Positions 35,041 to 49,639 are shown, counted from the stretch's first letter. The stretch: 64,000 nt of DNA from Diplolepis rosae (GCA_030998225.1 JAPYXD010000685.1:868001-932000), one strand, 5' to 3'. Numbers and translations: made by a program. Notes: generated from the letters alone by a model not told the origin.

Positions 35041-37499
35041 GTTAATCCGTTCTCTGTTAATTTGTCGCTTATTTTTCATTCCTTTTTGTAAACGAAACAC
35101 TGGGCGTTAGAACCTTCCCTCTCAGCTTGTTGTTTATTTCTCAAACCTTTTTGTAAACGATACAATGAGCATTACTTCGTTCTCTATAAGCTTGTTGTTC
35201 ATTTTTCAACGTTTTGTGAAACGAAACACTGAGCGCCGATTCGTTCTCTGTTAAATTGTCGCTTATTTTTCGAACCTTTTTGTAAACGAAACACTGAGCG
35301 TTAGTCCGTTCCCTCTTAGCTTGTAGTTTATTTTTGAAACCTTTTTGTGAACGAAACACTAAGCGTTAATTCGTTCCTTGTTAATTTGTCGCTTATTTTC
35401 AATACTTTTTGTAAACGAAACACTGAGCGTTAATTCGTTCTCTGTTAGCTTGTTGTTTAATTTTCAATCCTTTTTGTAAACGAAACACTAAGCGTTAATT
35501 CGTTCTCTGTTAATTTGTCGCTTATTTTCAATACTTTTTGTAAACGAAACACTGAGCGTTACTGCGTTCTCTGTTAGCTTTTATTTTATTTTTCAAAGCT
35601 TTCTGTAAACGAAACACTGAGCGTTAATGCGTTCTCTGTTAGCTTTTACTTTATTTTTCATTCCTTTTTGTACACGAAACACTGGGCGTTAGAACCTTCC
35701 CTCTCAGATTGTTGTTTATTTCTCAAACCTTCTTGTAAACGATACACTGAGCGTTAGTTCGTTCCCTGTTAATTTGTCGCTTATTTTCAATTCTTTTTTT
35801 AAACGAAACACTGAGCGTTAATTTGTTCTCTGTTAGCTTTCTGTTTAATTTTCAATCCTTTTTGTAAACGAAACACTAAGCGTTAATTCGGTCTCTGTTA
35901 ATTTGTCGCTTATTTTCAATCCTTTTTGACAACGAAACATTGAGCGTTAGTCCGTTCCCTCTTAGCTTGTTGTTTATTTTTCAAACCTTTTTGTAAACAA
36001 AACACTAAGCGTTAATTCGTTCTCTGTTAAATTGTCGCTTATTTTTCATTCCTTTTTGTAAACGAAACACTGGGCGTTAGAACCTTCCCTCTCAGCTTGT
36101 TGTTTATTTCTCAAACCTTTTTGTAAACGATACAATAAGCATTACTTCGTTCTCTTCTAGCTTTTTGTTTATTATTCAAACATTTTGTAAACAAAACACT
36201 AAGCGTTAATTCGTTCTCTGTTAAATTGTCGCTTATTTTTCGAACCTTTTTGTAAAAGAAACACTGAGCGTTAGTCCGTTCCCTCTTAGCTTGTAGTTTA
36301 TTTTTCAAACGCTTTTTGTAAACGAAACACTAAGCGTTAATTCGTTCTCTGTTAAATTGTCGCTTATTTTTCGAACCTTTTTGTAAACGAAACAGTGGGC
36401 GTTAGAACCTTCCCTCTCAGCTTGTTGTTTATTTTTCAAACCTTTTTGTAAACGAGACACTGAGCGTTAATCAGTTCCCTGTTAGCTTGTTGTTTACTTT
36501 TCAATCCTTCCTGAAAACGAAACACTGAGCGTTAGAACCTTACCTCTCAGCTTGTTGTTTACGTCTCAACCATTTTGTAAACGATACAATGAGCATTACT
36601 TCGTTCTCTGTAAGCTTGTTGTTCATTTTTCAACGTTTTGTGAAACGAAACACTGAGCGTCGATTCGTTCTCTGTTAAATTGTCGCTTATTTTTCGAACC
36701 TTTTTGTAAACGAAACACTGAGCGTTAGTCCCTTCCCTCTTAGATTGTAGTTTATTTTTGAAACCTTTTTGTGAACGAAACACTAAGCGTTAATTCGTTC
36801 CTTGTTGATTTGTCGCTTATTTTCAATACTATTTGTAAACGAAACACTGAGCGTTAATTCGTTCTCTGTTAGCTTGTTGTTTAATTTTCAATCCTTTTTG
36901 TAAACGAAACACTAAGCGTTAATTCGTTCTCTGTTAGCTTGTTGTTTAATTTTCAATCCTTTTTGTAAACGAAACACTAAGCGTTGATTCATTCTCGGTT
37001 ACTTTGACGCTTATTTTTAAACCATTTTGTGAACGTAACACTGGGCGATAATTCGTTTTCTGTCAGTTTGTCGCTTATTCTTCAAAACTTTTTGTGTACG
37101 GAACACTACGCGTTAATTCGTTCTCTGTTAGTTTGGCGCTTATATTTCGAAACTGTTATAAACCAAACACTGAGCGTTAATTCGTTCTCTGCCAGTATGT
37201 AACTTATTTTTCAAACCGCTTTGTAAACGAAACACTGAGCGTTAATGCGTTCTCTGTTAGCTTTTAGTTTATTTTTCATTCCTTTTTGTACACGAAACAC
37301 TGGGCGTTAGAACCTTCCCTCTCAGATTGTTGTTTATTTCTCAAACCTTTTCGTAAACGATACACTGAGCGTTAGTTCGTTCCCTGTTAATTTGTCGCTT
37401 ATTTTCAATTCTTTTTGTAAACGAAACACTGAGCGTTAATTTGTTCTCTGTTAGCTTTCTGTTTAATTTTCAATCCTTTTTGTAAACGAAACACTAAGC
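35041..37499 (+). repeat. 2459-bp higher-order repeat of satellite B, copy 1
   Basis: About 38 monomers are repeated directly downstream at an offset of 2459 bp. Rare variants serve as markers: ctctataagc with gagcgccgattcg near 35185-35245, ctcttctagctttttg near 36150, and aacagtgggcg near 36392 all recur at +2459. Confidence 0.9.
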
Positions 37500-39958
37500 G
37501 TTAATTCGTTCTCTGTTAATTTGTCGCTTATTTTTCATTCCTTTTTGTAAACGAAACACTGGGCGTTAGAACCTTCCCTCTCAGCTTGTTGTTTATTTCT
37601 CAAACCTTTTTGTAAACGATACAATGAGCATTACTTCGTTCTCTATAAGCTTGTTGTTCATTTTTCAACGTTTTGTGAAACGAAACACTGAGCGCCGATT
37701 CGTTCTCTGTTAAATTGTCGCTTATTTTTCGAACCTTTTTGTAAACGAAACACTGAGCGTTAGTCCGTTCCCTCTTAGCTTGTAGTTTATTTTAGAAACC
37801 TTTTTGTGAACGAAACACTAAGCGTTAATTCGTTCCTTGTTAATTTGTCGCTTATTTTCAATACTTTTTGTAAACGAAACACTGAGCGTTAATTCGTTCT
37901 CTGTTAGCTTGTTGTTTAATTTTCAATCCTTTTTGTAAACGAAACACTAAGCGTTAATTCGTTCTCTGTTAATTTGTCGCTTATTTTCAATACTTTTTGT
38001 AAACGAAACACTGAGCGTTACTGCGTTCTCTGTTAGCTTTTATTTTATTTTTCAAAGCTTTCTGTAAACGAAACACTGAGCGTTAATGCGTTCTCTGTTA
38101 GCTTTTACTTTATTTTTCATTCCTTTTTGTACACGAAACACTGGGCGTTAGAACCTTCCCTCTCAGATTGTTGTTTATTTCTCAAACCTTCTTGTAAACG
38201 ATACACTGAGCGTTAGTTCGTTCCCTGTTAATTTGTCGCTTATTTTCAATTCTTTTTTTAAACGAAACACTGAGCGTTAATTTGTTCTCTGTTAGCTTTC
38301 TGTTTAATTTTCAATCCTTTTTGTAAACGAAACACTAAGCGTTAATTCGGTCTCTGTTAATTTGTCGCTTATTTTCAATCCTTTTTGACAACGAAACATT
38401 GAGCGTTAGTCCGTTCCCTCTTAGCTTGTTGTTTATTTTTCAAACCTTTTTGTAAACAAAACACTAAGCGTTAATTCGTTCTCTGTTAAATTGTCGCTTA
38501 TTTTTCATTCCTTTTTGTAAACGAAACACTGGGCGTTAGAACCTTCCCTCTCAGCTTGTTGTTTATTTCTCAAACCTTTTTGTAAACGATACAATAAGCA
38601 TTACTTCGTTCTCTTCTAGCTTTTTGTTTATTATTCAAACATTTTATAAACAAAACACTAAGCGTTAATTCGTTCTCTGTTAAATTGTCGCTTATTTTTC
38701 GAACCTTTTTGTAAAAGAAACACTGAGCGTTAGTCCGTTCCCTCTTAGCTTGTAGTTTATTTTTCAAACGCTTTTTGTAAACGAAACACTAAGCGTTAAT
38801 TCGTTCTCTGTTAAATTGTCGCTTATTTTTCGAACCTTTTTGTAAACGAAACAGTGGGCGTTAGAACCTTCCCTCTCAGCTTGTTGTTTATTTTTCAAAC
38901 CTTTTTGTAAACGAGACACTGAGCGTTAATCAGTTCCCTGTTAGCTTGTTGTTTACTTTTCAATCCTTCCTGAAAACGAAACACTGAGCGTTAGAACCTT
39001 ACCTCTCAGCTTGTTGTTTACGTCTCAACCATTTTGTAAACGATACAATGAGCATTACTTCGTTCTCTGTAAGCTTGTTGTTCATTTTTCAACGTTTTGT
39101 GAAACGAAACACTGAGCGTCGATTCGTTCTCTGTTAAATTGTCGCTTATTTTTCGAACCTTTTTGTAAACGAAACACTGAGCGTTAGTCCCTTCCCTCTT
39201 AGATTGTAGTTTATTTTTGAAACCTTTTTGTGAACGAAACACTAAGCGTTAATTCGTTCCTTGTTGATTTGTCGCTTATTTTCAATACTATTTGTAAACG
39301 AAACACTGAGCGTTAATTCGTTCTCTGTTAGCTTGTTGTTTAATTTTCAATCCTTTTTGTAAACGAAACACTAAGCGTTAATTCGTTCTCTGTTAGCTTG
39401 TTGTTTAATTTTCAATCCTTTTTGTAAACGAAACACTAAGCGTTGATTCATTCTCGGTTACTTTGACGCTTATTTTTAAACCATTTTGTGAACGTAACAC
39501 TGGGCGATAATTCGTTTTCTGTCAGTTTGTCGCTTATTCTTCAAAACTTTTTGTGTACGGAACACTACGCGTTAATTCGTTCTCTGTTAGTTTGGCGCTT
39601 ATATTTCGAAACTGTTATAAACCAAACACTGAGCGTTAATTCGTTCTCTGCCAGTATGTAACTTATTTTTCAAACCGCTTTGTAAACGAAACACTGAGCG
39701 TTAATGCGTTCTCTGTTAGCTTTTAGTTTATTTTTCATTCCTTTTTGTACACGAAACACTGGGCGTTAGAACCTTCCCTCTCAGATTGTTGTTTATTTCT
39801 CAAACCTTTTCGTAAACGATACACTGAGCGTTAGTTCGTTCCCTGTTAATTTGTCGCTTATTTTCAATTCTTTTTGTAAACGAAACACTGAGCGTTAATT
39901 TGTTCTCTGTTAGCTTTCTGTTTAATTTTCAATCCTTTTTGTAAACGAAAAACTAAGC
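37500..39958 (+). repeat. 2459-bp higher-order repeat of satellite B, copy 2
   Basis: Nearly identical to copy 1, with single substitutions such as tttattttag for tttatttttg near 37793 and ttttataaac for ttttgtaaac near 38644. Identity fades just beyond 39958. The low divergence indicates a recent tandem duplication. Confidence 0.9.
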
Positions 39959-40139
39959 GTTAATTCGTTCTCTGTTAATTTGTCGCTTATTTTCAATCCT
40001 TTTTGACAACGAAACATTGAGCGTTAGTCCGTTCCCTCTTAGCTTCTTGCTTATTTTTCAAACCTTTTTGTAAACGAGACACTAAGCGTTAATTCGTTCC
40101 TTGTTAATTTGTCGCTTATTTTCAATACTTTTTGTAAAC

Positions 40140-41960
40140 GAAACACTGAGCGTTAATTCGTTCTCTGTTAGCTTGTTGTTTAATTTTCAATCCATTTTGT
40201 AAACGAAACACTAAGCGTTAATTCGTTCTCTGTTAATTTGTCGCTTATTTTTCATTCCTTTTTGTAAACGTAACACTGCGCGTTACACCGCTCCCTTTCA
40301 GCTTCTTGTTTATTTTTCAAACCTTTTTGTAAACGAAACACTGAGCGTTGATCCGTTCTCTGTTAGCTTGTTGTTTATTTTGCAAACCTTTTTGTAAACG
40401 AAACACTAAGCGTTAATTCGTTCCCTGTTAATTTGTCGCTTATTTTCAATACTTTTTGTAAACGAAACACTGAGCGTTAATTCGTTCTCTGTTAGCTTGT
40501 TGTTTAATTTTCAATCCTTTTTGTAAACGAAACACTAAGCGTTGATTCATTCTCGGTTACTTTGACGCTTATTTTTAAACCATTTTGTGAACGTAACACT
40601 GGCCGATAATTCGTTTTCTGTCAGTTTGTCGCTTATTCTTCAAAACTTTTTGTGTACGGAACACTACGCGTTAATTCGTTCTCTGTTAGTTTGGCGCTTA
40701 TATTTCGAAACTGTTATAAACCAAACACTGAGCGTTAATTCGTTCTCTGCCAGTATGTAACTTATTTTTCAAACCGCTTTGTAAACGAAACACTGAGCGT
40801 TAATGCGTTCTCTGTTAGCTTTTACATTATTTTTCATTCCTTTTTGTACACGAAACACTGGGCGTTAGAACCTTCCCTCTCAGATTGTTGTTTATTTCTC
40901 AAACCTTTTTGTAAACGATACACTGAGCGTTAGTTCGTTCCCTGTTAATTTGTCGCTTATTTTCAATTCTTTTTGTAAACGAAACACTGAGCGTTAATTT
41001 GTTCTCTGTTAGATTTTTATTTAATTTTCAATCCTTTTTGTAAACGAAACACTAAGCGTTAATTCGTTCTCTGTTAAATTGTCGCTTATTTTTCGAACCT
41101 TTTTGTAAACGAAACACTGGGCGTTAGAACCTTCCCTCTCAGCTTGTTGCTTATTTTTCAAACCTTTTTGTAAACGAGACACTGAGCGTTAATTTGTTCT
41201 CTGTTAGATTTTTATTTAATTTTCAATCCTTTTTGTAAACGAAACACTGAGCGTTAATTCGTTCTCTGTTAGCTTGTTGTTTAATTTTCAATCCTTTTTG
41301 TAAACGAAACACTAAGCGTTAATTCGTTCTCTGTTAATTTGTCGCTTATTTTTCATTCCTTTTTGTAAACGTAACACTGCGCGTTACACCGCTCCCTTTC
41401 AGCTTCTTGTTTATTTTTCAAACCTTTTTGTAAACGAAACACTGAGCGTTGATCCGTTCTCTGTTAGCTTGTTGTTTATTTTGCAAACCTTTTTGTAAAC
41501 GAAACACTAAGCGTTAATTCGTTCCCTGTTAATTTGTCGCTTATTTTCAATACTTTTTGTAAACGAAACACTGAGCGTTAATTCGTTCTCTGTTAGCTTG
41601 TTGTTTAATTTTCAATCCTTTTTGTAAACGAAACACTAAGCGTTGATTCATTCTCGGTTACTTTGACGCTTATTTTTAAACCATTTTGTGAACGTAACAC
41701 TGGGCGATAATTCGTTTTCTGTCAGTTTGTCGCTTATTCTTCAAAACTTTTTGTGTACGGAACACTACGCGTTAATTCGTTCTCTGTTAGTTTGGCGCTT
41801 ATATTTCGAAACTGTTATAAACCAAACACTCAGCGTTAATTCGTTCTCTGCCAGTATGTAACTTATTTTTCAAACCGCTTTGTAAACGAAACACTGAGCG
41901 TTAATGCGTTCTCTGTTAGCTTTTACTTTATTTTTCATTCCTTTTTGTACACGAAACACT
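40140..41960 (+). repeat. 1.1-kb offset duplication in satellite B
   Basis: The monomer series with cgttacaccgctccctttc, ttattttgcaaacc and cactggccgataattcg (or cactgggcg) at about 40140-40860 recurs about 1101 bp downstream at 41240-41960. This is about 17 monomers of offset. Confidence 0.75.
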
Positions 41961-44900
41961 GGGCGTTAGAACCTTCCCTCTCAGCTTGTTGTTTATTTCT
42001 CAACCTTTTTGTAAACAATACACTGAGTGTTGATTCGTTCTCTGTTAGCATGTTTTTATTTTTCAAACATTTTTGTAAAAAAAACACTGAGCGTTAATCC
42101 GATCTCTGTTAATTTGTCGCTTATTTTTCATTCATTTTTGTAAACGAAACACTGGGCGTTAGAACTTTCCCTCTCAGCTTGTTGTTTATTTCTCAAACCT
42201 TTTTGTAAACGATACAATGAGCATTACTTCGTTCTCTGTAAGCTTGTTGTTCATTTTTCAACGTTTTGTGAAACTAAACACTGAGCGTCGATTCGTTCTC
42301 TGTTAAATTGTCGCTTATTTTTCGAACCTTTTTGTAAACGAAACACTGAGCGTTAGTCCGTTCCCTCTTAGCTTGTAGTTTATTTTTGTAACCTTTTTGT
42401 GAACGAAACACTAAGCGTTAATTCGTTCCTTGTTAATTTGTCGCTTATTTTCAATACTTTTTGTAAACGAAACACTGAGCGTTAATTCGTTCTCTGTTAG
42501 CTTGTTGTTTAATTTTCAATCCTTTTTGTAAACGAAACACTAAGCGTTAATTCGTTCTCTGTTAATTTGTCGCTTATTTTTCATTCCTTTTTGTAAACGT
42601 AACACTGCGCGTTGATCCGTTCTCTGTTAGCTTGTTGTTTATTTTGCAAACCTTTTTGTAAACGAAACACTAAGCGTTAATTCGTTCTGATTAATTTGTA
42701 GCTTATTTTTCAAACCTATTTAAACGAAGCACTGAGCGTTAATTAGTTCCCTGTTATCTTGTTGTTTACTTTTCAATCCTTCCTGTAAACGAAACACTGA
42801 GCGTTAGAACCTTACCTCTCAGCTTGTTGTTTATTTCTCAACCTTTTTGTAAACAATACACTGAGCGTTGATTCGTTCTCTGTTAGCATGTTTTTATTTT
42901 TCAAACATTTTTGTAAACGAATCACTAAGCGTTAATTCCTTCTCTGTTAATTTGTCGCTAATATTCAATCCTTTTTGATAAGGAAACACTGGGCGTTAGA
43001 ACCTTCCCTCTCAGATTGTTGTTTATTTCTCAAACCTTTTTGTAAACGATACACTGAGCGTTAGTTCGTTCCCTGTTAATTTCTCGCTTATTTTCAATTC
43101 TTTTTGTAAACGAAACACTGAGCGTTACTGCGTTCTCTGTTAGCTTTTTGTTTATTTTTCAAAGCTTTCTGTAAACGAAACACTACGCGTTAATTCGTTC
43201 TCTGTTAGTTTGGCGCTTATTTTTCATTCCTTTTTGTAAACGAAACACTGCGCGTTAGACCTCTCCCTCTCAGCTTGTTGTTTAATTTTCAAAACTTTTT
43301 GTAAACGAAACACTGAGCGTTACTGCGTTCTCTGTTAGCTTGTAGTTTATTTTTGAAACCTTTTTGTGAACGAAACACTAAGCGTTAATTCGTTCCTTGT
43401 TAATTTGTCGCTTATTTTCAATCTTTTTTTGTAAACGATACACTGAGCGTTAATTCGTTCTCTGTTAGCTTGTTGTTTAATTTTCAATCCTTTTTGTAAA
43501 CGAAACACTAAGCGTTAATTCGTTCTCTGCTAATTTGTCGCTTATTTTTCATTCCTTTTTGTAAACGTAACACTGCGCGTTACACCGCTCCCTCTCAGCT
43601 TCTTGTTTATTTTTCAAACCTTTTTGTAAACGAAACACTAAGCGTTAATTCGTTCTCTGTTAAATTGTCGCTTATTTATCGAACCTTTTTGTAAACGAAA
43701 CACTGGGCGTTAGAACCTTCCCTCTCAGCTTGTTGTTTATTTTTCAATCCTTTTTGTAAACGAAACACTAAGCGTTGATTCATTCTCGGTTACTTTGACG
43801 CTTATTTTTAAACCATTTTGTGAACGTAACACTGGCCGATAATTCGTTCTCTGTCAGTTTGTCGCTTATTCTTCAAAACTTTTTGTGTACGAAACACTAC
43901 GCGTTAATTCGTTCTCTGTTAGTTTGGCGCTTATATTTCGAAACTGTTATAAACGAAAAACGGAGCGTTAATTCGTTCTCTGCCAGTATGTCACTTATTT
44001 TTCTTCCGGCCTGGTTTTCGATACTCTGAGCTTTAATTCGTTCTCTGTTATATTTTAGTTTATTTTTCATTCCTTTTTGTACACGAAACACTGGGCGTTA
44101 GAACCTTCCCTCTCAGATTGTTGTTATATTCTCAAACCTTTTTGTAAACGATACACTGAGCGTTAGTTCGTTCCCTGTTAATTTGTCGCTTATTTTCAAT
44201 TCTTTTTGTAAACGAAAGACTGAACGTTAATTTGTTCTCTGTTAGCTTGTTGTTTAATTTTCAATCCTTTTTGTAAACGAAACACTAAGCGTTAATTCGT
44301 TCTCTGTTAATTTGTCGCTTATTTTTCATTCCTTTTTGTAAACGAAACACTGAGCGTTAATTCGTTCTCTGTTAGCTTGTTGTTTAATTTTCAATCCTTT
44401 TTGTAAACGAAACACTAAGCGTTAATTCGATATCTGTTAATTTGTAGCTTATTTTTCAAACCTATTTAAACGAAGCACTGAGCGTTAATTAGTTCCCTGT
44501 TATCTTGTTGTTTACTTTTCAATCCTTCCTGTAAACGAAACACTGAGCGTTAGAACCTTACCTCTCAGCTTGTTGTTTATTTCTCAACCTTTTTGTAAAC
44601 AATACACTGAGCGTTGATTCGTTCTCTGTTAGCATGTTTTTATTTTTCAAACATTTTTGTAAACGAATCACTAAGCGTTAATTCCTTCTCTGTTAATTTG
44701 TCGCTAATATTCAATCCTTTTTGATAAGGAAACACTGGGCGTTAGAACCTTCCCTCTCAGATTGTTGTTTATTTCTCAAACCTTTTTGTAAACGATACAC
44801 TGAGCGTTAGTTCGTTCCCTGTTAATTTCTCGCTTATTTTCAATTCTTTTTGTAAACGAAACACTGAGCGTTACTGCGTTCTCTGTTAGCTTTTTGTTTA

Positions 44901-45945
44901 TTTTTCAAAGCTTTCTGTAAACGAAACACTACGCGTTAATTCGTTCTCTGTTAGTTTGGTGCTTATATTTCGAAACTGTTATAAACGTAACACTGCGCGT
45001 TAGTCCGTTCCCTCTTAGCTTGTAGTTTATTTTTCAAAACTATTTGCAAACGAAACACTGAGCGTTAATTAGTTCCCTGTTAGCTTGTTGTTTATTTCTC
45101 AGACCTTTTTGTAAACGATACACTGAACGTTGATTCGTTCTCTGTTAGCATGTTTTTATTTTTCAAACATTTTTGTAAAAAAAACACTGAGCGTTAATCC
45201 GTTCTCTGTTAATTTGTCGCTTATTTTTCATTCCTTTTTGTAAACGAAACACTGGGCGTTAGAACATTCCCTCTCAGCTTGTTGTTTTTTTCTCAAACCT
45301 TTTTGTAAACGATACAATGAGCATTACTTCGTTCTCTGTAAGCTTGTTGTTCATTTTTCAACGTTTTGTGAAACGAAACACTGAGCGTCGATTCGTTCTC
45401 TGTTAAATTGTCGCTTATTTTTCGAACCTTTTTGTAAACGAAACACTGAGCGTTAGTCCGTTCCCTCTTAGCTTGTAGTTTATTTTTGAAACCTTTTTGT
45501 GAACGAAACACTAAGCGTTAATTCGTTCCTTGTTAATTTTTCGCTTATTTTCAATCTTTTTTGTAAACGAAATACTGTGCGTTAATTCGTTCTCTGTTAG
45601 CTTGTTGTTTAATTTTCAATCCTTTTTGTAAACGAAACACTAAGCGTTAATTCGTTCTCTGTTAATTTGTCGCTTATTTTTCATTCCTTTTTGTAAACGT
45701 AACACTGCGCGTTACACCGCTCCCTCTCAGCTTCTTGTTTATTTTTCAAACCTTTTTGTAAACGAAACACTAAGCGTTAATTCGTTCTCTGTTAAATTGT
45801 CGCTTATTTATCGAACCTTTTTGTAAACGAAACACTGGGCGTTAGAACCTTCCCTCTCAGCTTGTTGTTTATTTTTCAATCCTTTTTGTAAACGAAACAC
45901 TAAGCGTTGATTCATTCTCGGTTACTTTGACGCTTATTTTTAAAC
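41940..45945 (+). repeat. Satellite B segment, partner of 61740-64000
   Basis: Positions 41940-43215 match 61740-63012 at an offset of about 19.80 kb (markers gttaatccgatctctg and ttcgttctgattaattt). Positions 44461-45945 match 62516-64000 at an offset of 18056 bp. Within this segment, 42690-43215 and 44436-44961 are direct repeats of each other, 1746 bp apart. Confidence 0.82.
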
Positions 45946-46399
45946 CATTTTGTGAACGTAACACTGGCCGATAATTCGTTCTCTGTCAGTTTGTCGCTTA
46001 TTCTTCAAAACTTTTTGTGTACGAAACACTACGCGTTAATTCGTTCTCTGTTAGTTTGGCGCTTATATTTCGAAACTGTTATAAACGAAAAAAGGAGCGT
46101 AAAATCGTTCTCTGCCAGTATGTAACTTAAAATTCAAACCGATTTTTAAAAGAAACAAAGAGATTTAATGAGTTCTCTGTTAGATTTTAGTTTATTTTTC
46201 ATTCCTTTTTGTACACGAAACACTGGGCGTTAGAACCTTCCCTCTCAGATTGTTGTTATATTCTCAAACCTTTTTGTAAACGATACACTGAGCGTTAGTT
46301 CGTTCCCTGTTAATTTGTCGCTTATTTTCAATTCTTTTTGTAAACGAAAGACTGAACGTTAATTTGTTCTCTGTTAGATTTTTGTTTAATTTTCAATCC

Positions 46400-48300
46400 T
46401 TTTTGTAAACGAAACACTAAGCGTTAATTCGTTCTCTGTTAATTTGTCGCTTATTTTCAATACTTTTTGTAAACGAAACACTGAGCGTTACTGCGTTCTC
46501 TGTTAGCTTTTATTTTATTTTTCAAAGCTTTCTGTAAACGAAACACTGAGCGTTAATTCGTTCTCTGTTAATTTGTCGCTTATTTTTCATTCTTTTTTGT
46601 AAACGAAACACTGGGCGTTAGAACCTTCCCTCTCAGCTTGTTGTTTATTTCTCAAACCTTTTTGTAAACGATACAATGAGCATTACTTCGTTCTCTGTAA
46701 GCTTCTTGTTCATTTTTCAACATTTTTTGAAACGAAACAATGAGCGTCGATTCGTTCTCTGTTAAATTGTCGCTTATTTTTCGAACCTTTTTGTAAAAGA
46801 AACACTGAGCGTTAGTCCGTTCCCTCTTAGCTTGTAGTTTATTTTTCAAACCTTTTTGTAAACAAAACACTAAGCGTTAATTCGTTCTCTGTTAAATTGT
46901 CGCTTATTTTTCGAACCTTTTTTAAACGAAACACTGGGCGTTAGAACCTTCCATCTCAGCTTGTTGTTTATTTTTCAAACTTTTTGTTAACGAAACACTA
47001 AGCGTTAATTCGTTCCCTGTTAATTTGTCGCTTATTTTCAATACTTTTTGTGCACGAAACTCTGAGCGTTAATTCGTTCTCTGTTAGCTTGTTGTTTAAT
47101 TTTCAATCCTTTTTGTAAACGAAACACTAAGCGTTCATTCATTCTCGGTTACTTTGACGCTTATTTTTAAACCATTTTGTGAACGTAACACTGGGCGATA
47201 ATTCGTTCTCTGTCAGTTTGTCGCTTATTCTTCAAAACTTTTTGTGTACGAAACACTACGCGTTAATTCGTTCTCTGTTAGTTTGGCGCTTATATTTCGA
47301 AACTGTTATAAACGAAACACTGAGCGTTAATTCGTTCTCTGCCAGTATGTAACTTATTTTTCAAACCGCTTTGTAAACGAAACACTGAGCGTTAATGCGT
47401 TCTCTGTTAGCTTTTAGTTTATTTTTCATTCCTTTTCGTACACGAAACACTGGGCGTTAGAACCTTCCCTCTCAGATTGTTGTTTATTTCTCAAACCCTT
47501 TTCTAAACGATACACTGAGCGTTAGTTCGTTCTCTGTTAGCTTTTATTTTATTTTTCAAAGCTTTCTGTAAACGAAACACTGAGCGTTAATTCGTTCTCT
47601 GTTAATTTGTCGCTTATTTTTCATTCTTTTTTGTAAACGAAACACTGGGCGTTAGATCCTTCCCTCTCAGCTTGTTGTTTATTTCTCAAACCTTTTTGTA
47701 AACGATACACTGAGCGTTGATTCGTTCTCCGTTAGCTTGTTGTTTATTTTTCAAACATTTTTGTAAACGAAACACTGAGCGATAATTAGTTCCCTGTTAG
47801 CTTGTTGTTTACTTTTCAATCCTTCCTGTAAACGAAACACTGGGCGTTAGTCCGTTCCCTCTTAGCTTGTAGTTTATTTTTCAAACCTTTTTGTAAACGA
47901 GACACTAAGCGTTAATTCGTTCCTTGTTAATTTGTCGCTTATTTTCAATACTTTTTGTAAACGAAACACTGAGCGTTAGAACCTTCCATCTCAGCTTGTT
48001 GTTTATTTTTCAAACTTTTTGTTAACGAAACACTAAGCGTTATTTCGTTCCCTGTTAATTTGTCGCTTATTTTCAATACTTTTTGTAAACGAAACACTGA
48101 GCTTTAATTCGTTCTCTGTTAGCTTGTTGTTTAATTTTCAATCCTTTTTGTAAACGAAACACTAAGCGTTGATTCATTCTCGGTTACTTTGACGCTTATT
48201 TTTAAACCATTTTGGGAACGTAACACTGGGCGATAATTCGTTCTCTGTCAGTTTGTCGCTTATTCTTCAAAACTTTTTGTGTACGAAACACTACGCGTTA
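46400..48300 (+). repeat. Satellite B segment repeated at +11.25 kb
   Basis: Matches about 57650-59550 at an offset close to 11250 bp. Markers are catctcagcttgttg followed by ctttttgttaacg, the cattcattctcgg variant, and gataattagttccctg. Small offset changes of about 10 bp occur along it. Confidence 0.78.
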
Positions 48301-49639
48301 ATTCGTTCTCTGTTAGTTTGGCGCTTATATTTCGAAACTGTTATAAACGAAACACTGAGCGTTAATTCGTTCTCTGCCAGTATGTAACTTATTTTTCAAA
48401 CCGCTTTGTAAACGAAACACTGAGCGTTAATGCGTTCTCTGTTAGCTTTTAGTTTATTTTTCATTCCTTTTTGTACACGAAACACTGGGCGTTAGAACCT
48501 TCCCTCTCAGATTGTTGTTTATTTCTCAAACCCTTTTGTAAACGATACACTGAGCGTTAGTTCGTTCCATGTTAATTTGTCGCTTATTTTTCAAAACTTT
48601 TTGTGTACGAAACACTACGCGTTATTTTGTTCTCTGTTAGTTTGTCGCTTATTTTTCATTCCTTTTTGTAAACGAAACACTGGGCGTTAGAACCTTCCCT
48701 CTCAGCTTGTTGTTTATTTCTCAAACCTTTTTGTAAACGAAACACTGGGCGTTAGAACCTTCCCTCTCAGCTTGTTGTTTATTTTTCAAACATTTTTGTA
48801 AACGTAACACTGAGCGTTAATGCGTTCTCTGTTAGCTTTTACTTTATTTTTCATTCCTTTTTGTACACGAAACACTGGGCGTTAGAACCTTCCCTCTCAG
48901 ATTGTTGTTTATTTCTCAAACTTTTTGTAAATGAAACACCGAGCGTTAATCCCTTCTCTGTTAATTTGTCGCTTATTTTTCATTCCTTTTTGTAAACGAA
49001 ACACTGAGCGTTAATTCGTTCTCTGTTAGCTTTTTGTTTAATTTTCAATCCTTTTTGTAAATGAAACACTAAGCGTTAATTCGTTCTCTGTTAATTTGTC
49101 GCTTATTTTAAATACTTTTTTTGAACGAAAAACTAAGCGTTAATTCGTTCCCAGTTAGATTGTCGCTTATTTTCAATACTTTTTGTAAACGAAACACTGA
49201 GCGTTGATCCGTTCTCTGTTAGCTTTTTGTTTATTTTTCAAACCATTTTGTAAACGAAACACTAAGCGTTAATTCGTTCTCTGTTAATTTGTCGCTTATT
49301 TTTCATTCCTTTTTGTAAACGAAACACTGAGCGTTAATTCGTTCCTTGTTAATTTGTCGCTTATTTTCAATACTTTTTGTAAACGAAACACTGTGCGTTA
49401 GTCCGCTCCCTCTTAGCTTGTAGTTTATTTTTGAAACCTTTTTGTGAACGAAACACTAACCGTTAATTCGTTCCTTGTTAATTTGTCGCTTATTTTCAAT
49501 ACTTTTTGTAAACGAAACACTGAGCGTTAATTCGTTCTCTGTTAGCTTGTTGTTTAATTTTCAATCCTTTTTGTAAACGAAACACTAAGCGTTAATTCGT
49601 TCTCTGTTAATTTGTCGCTTATTTTTCATTCCTTTTTGT

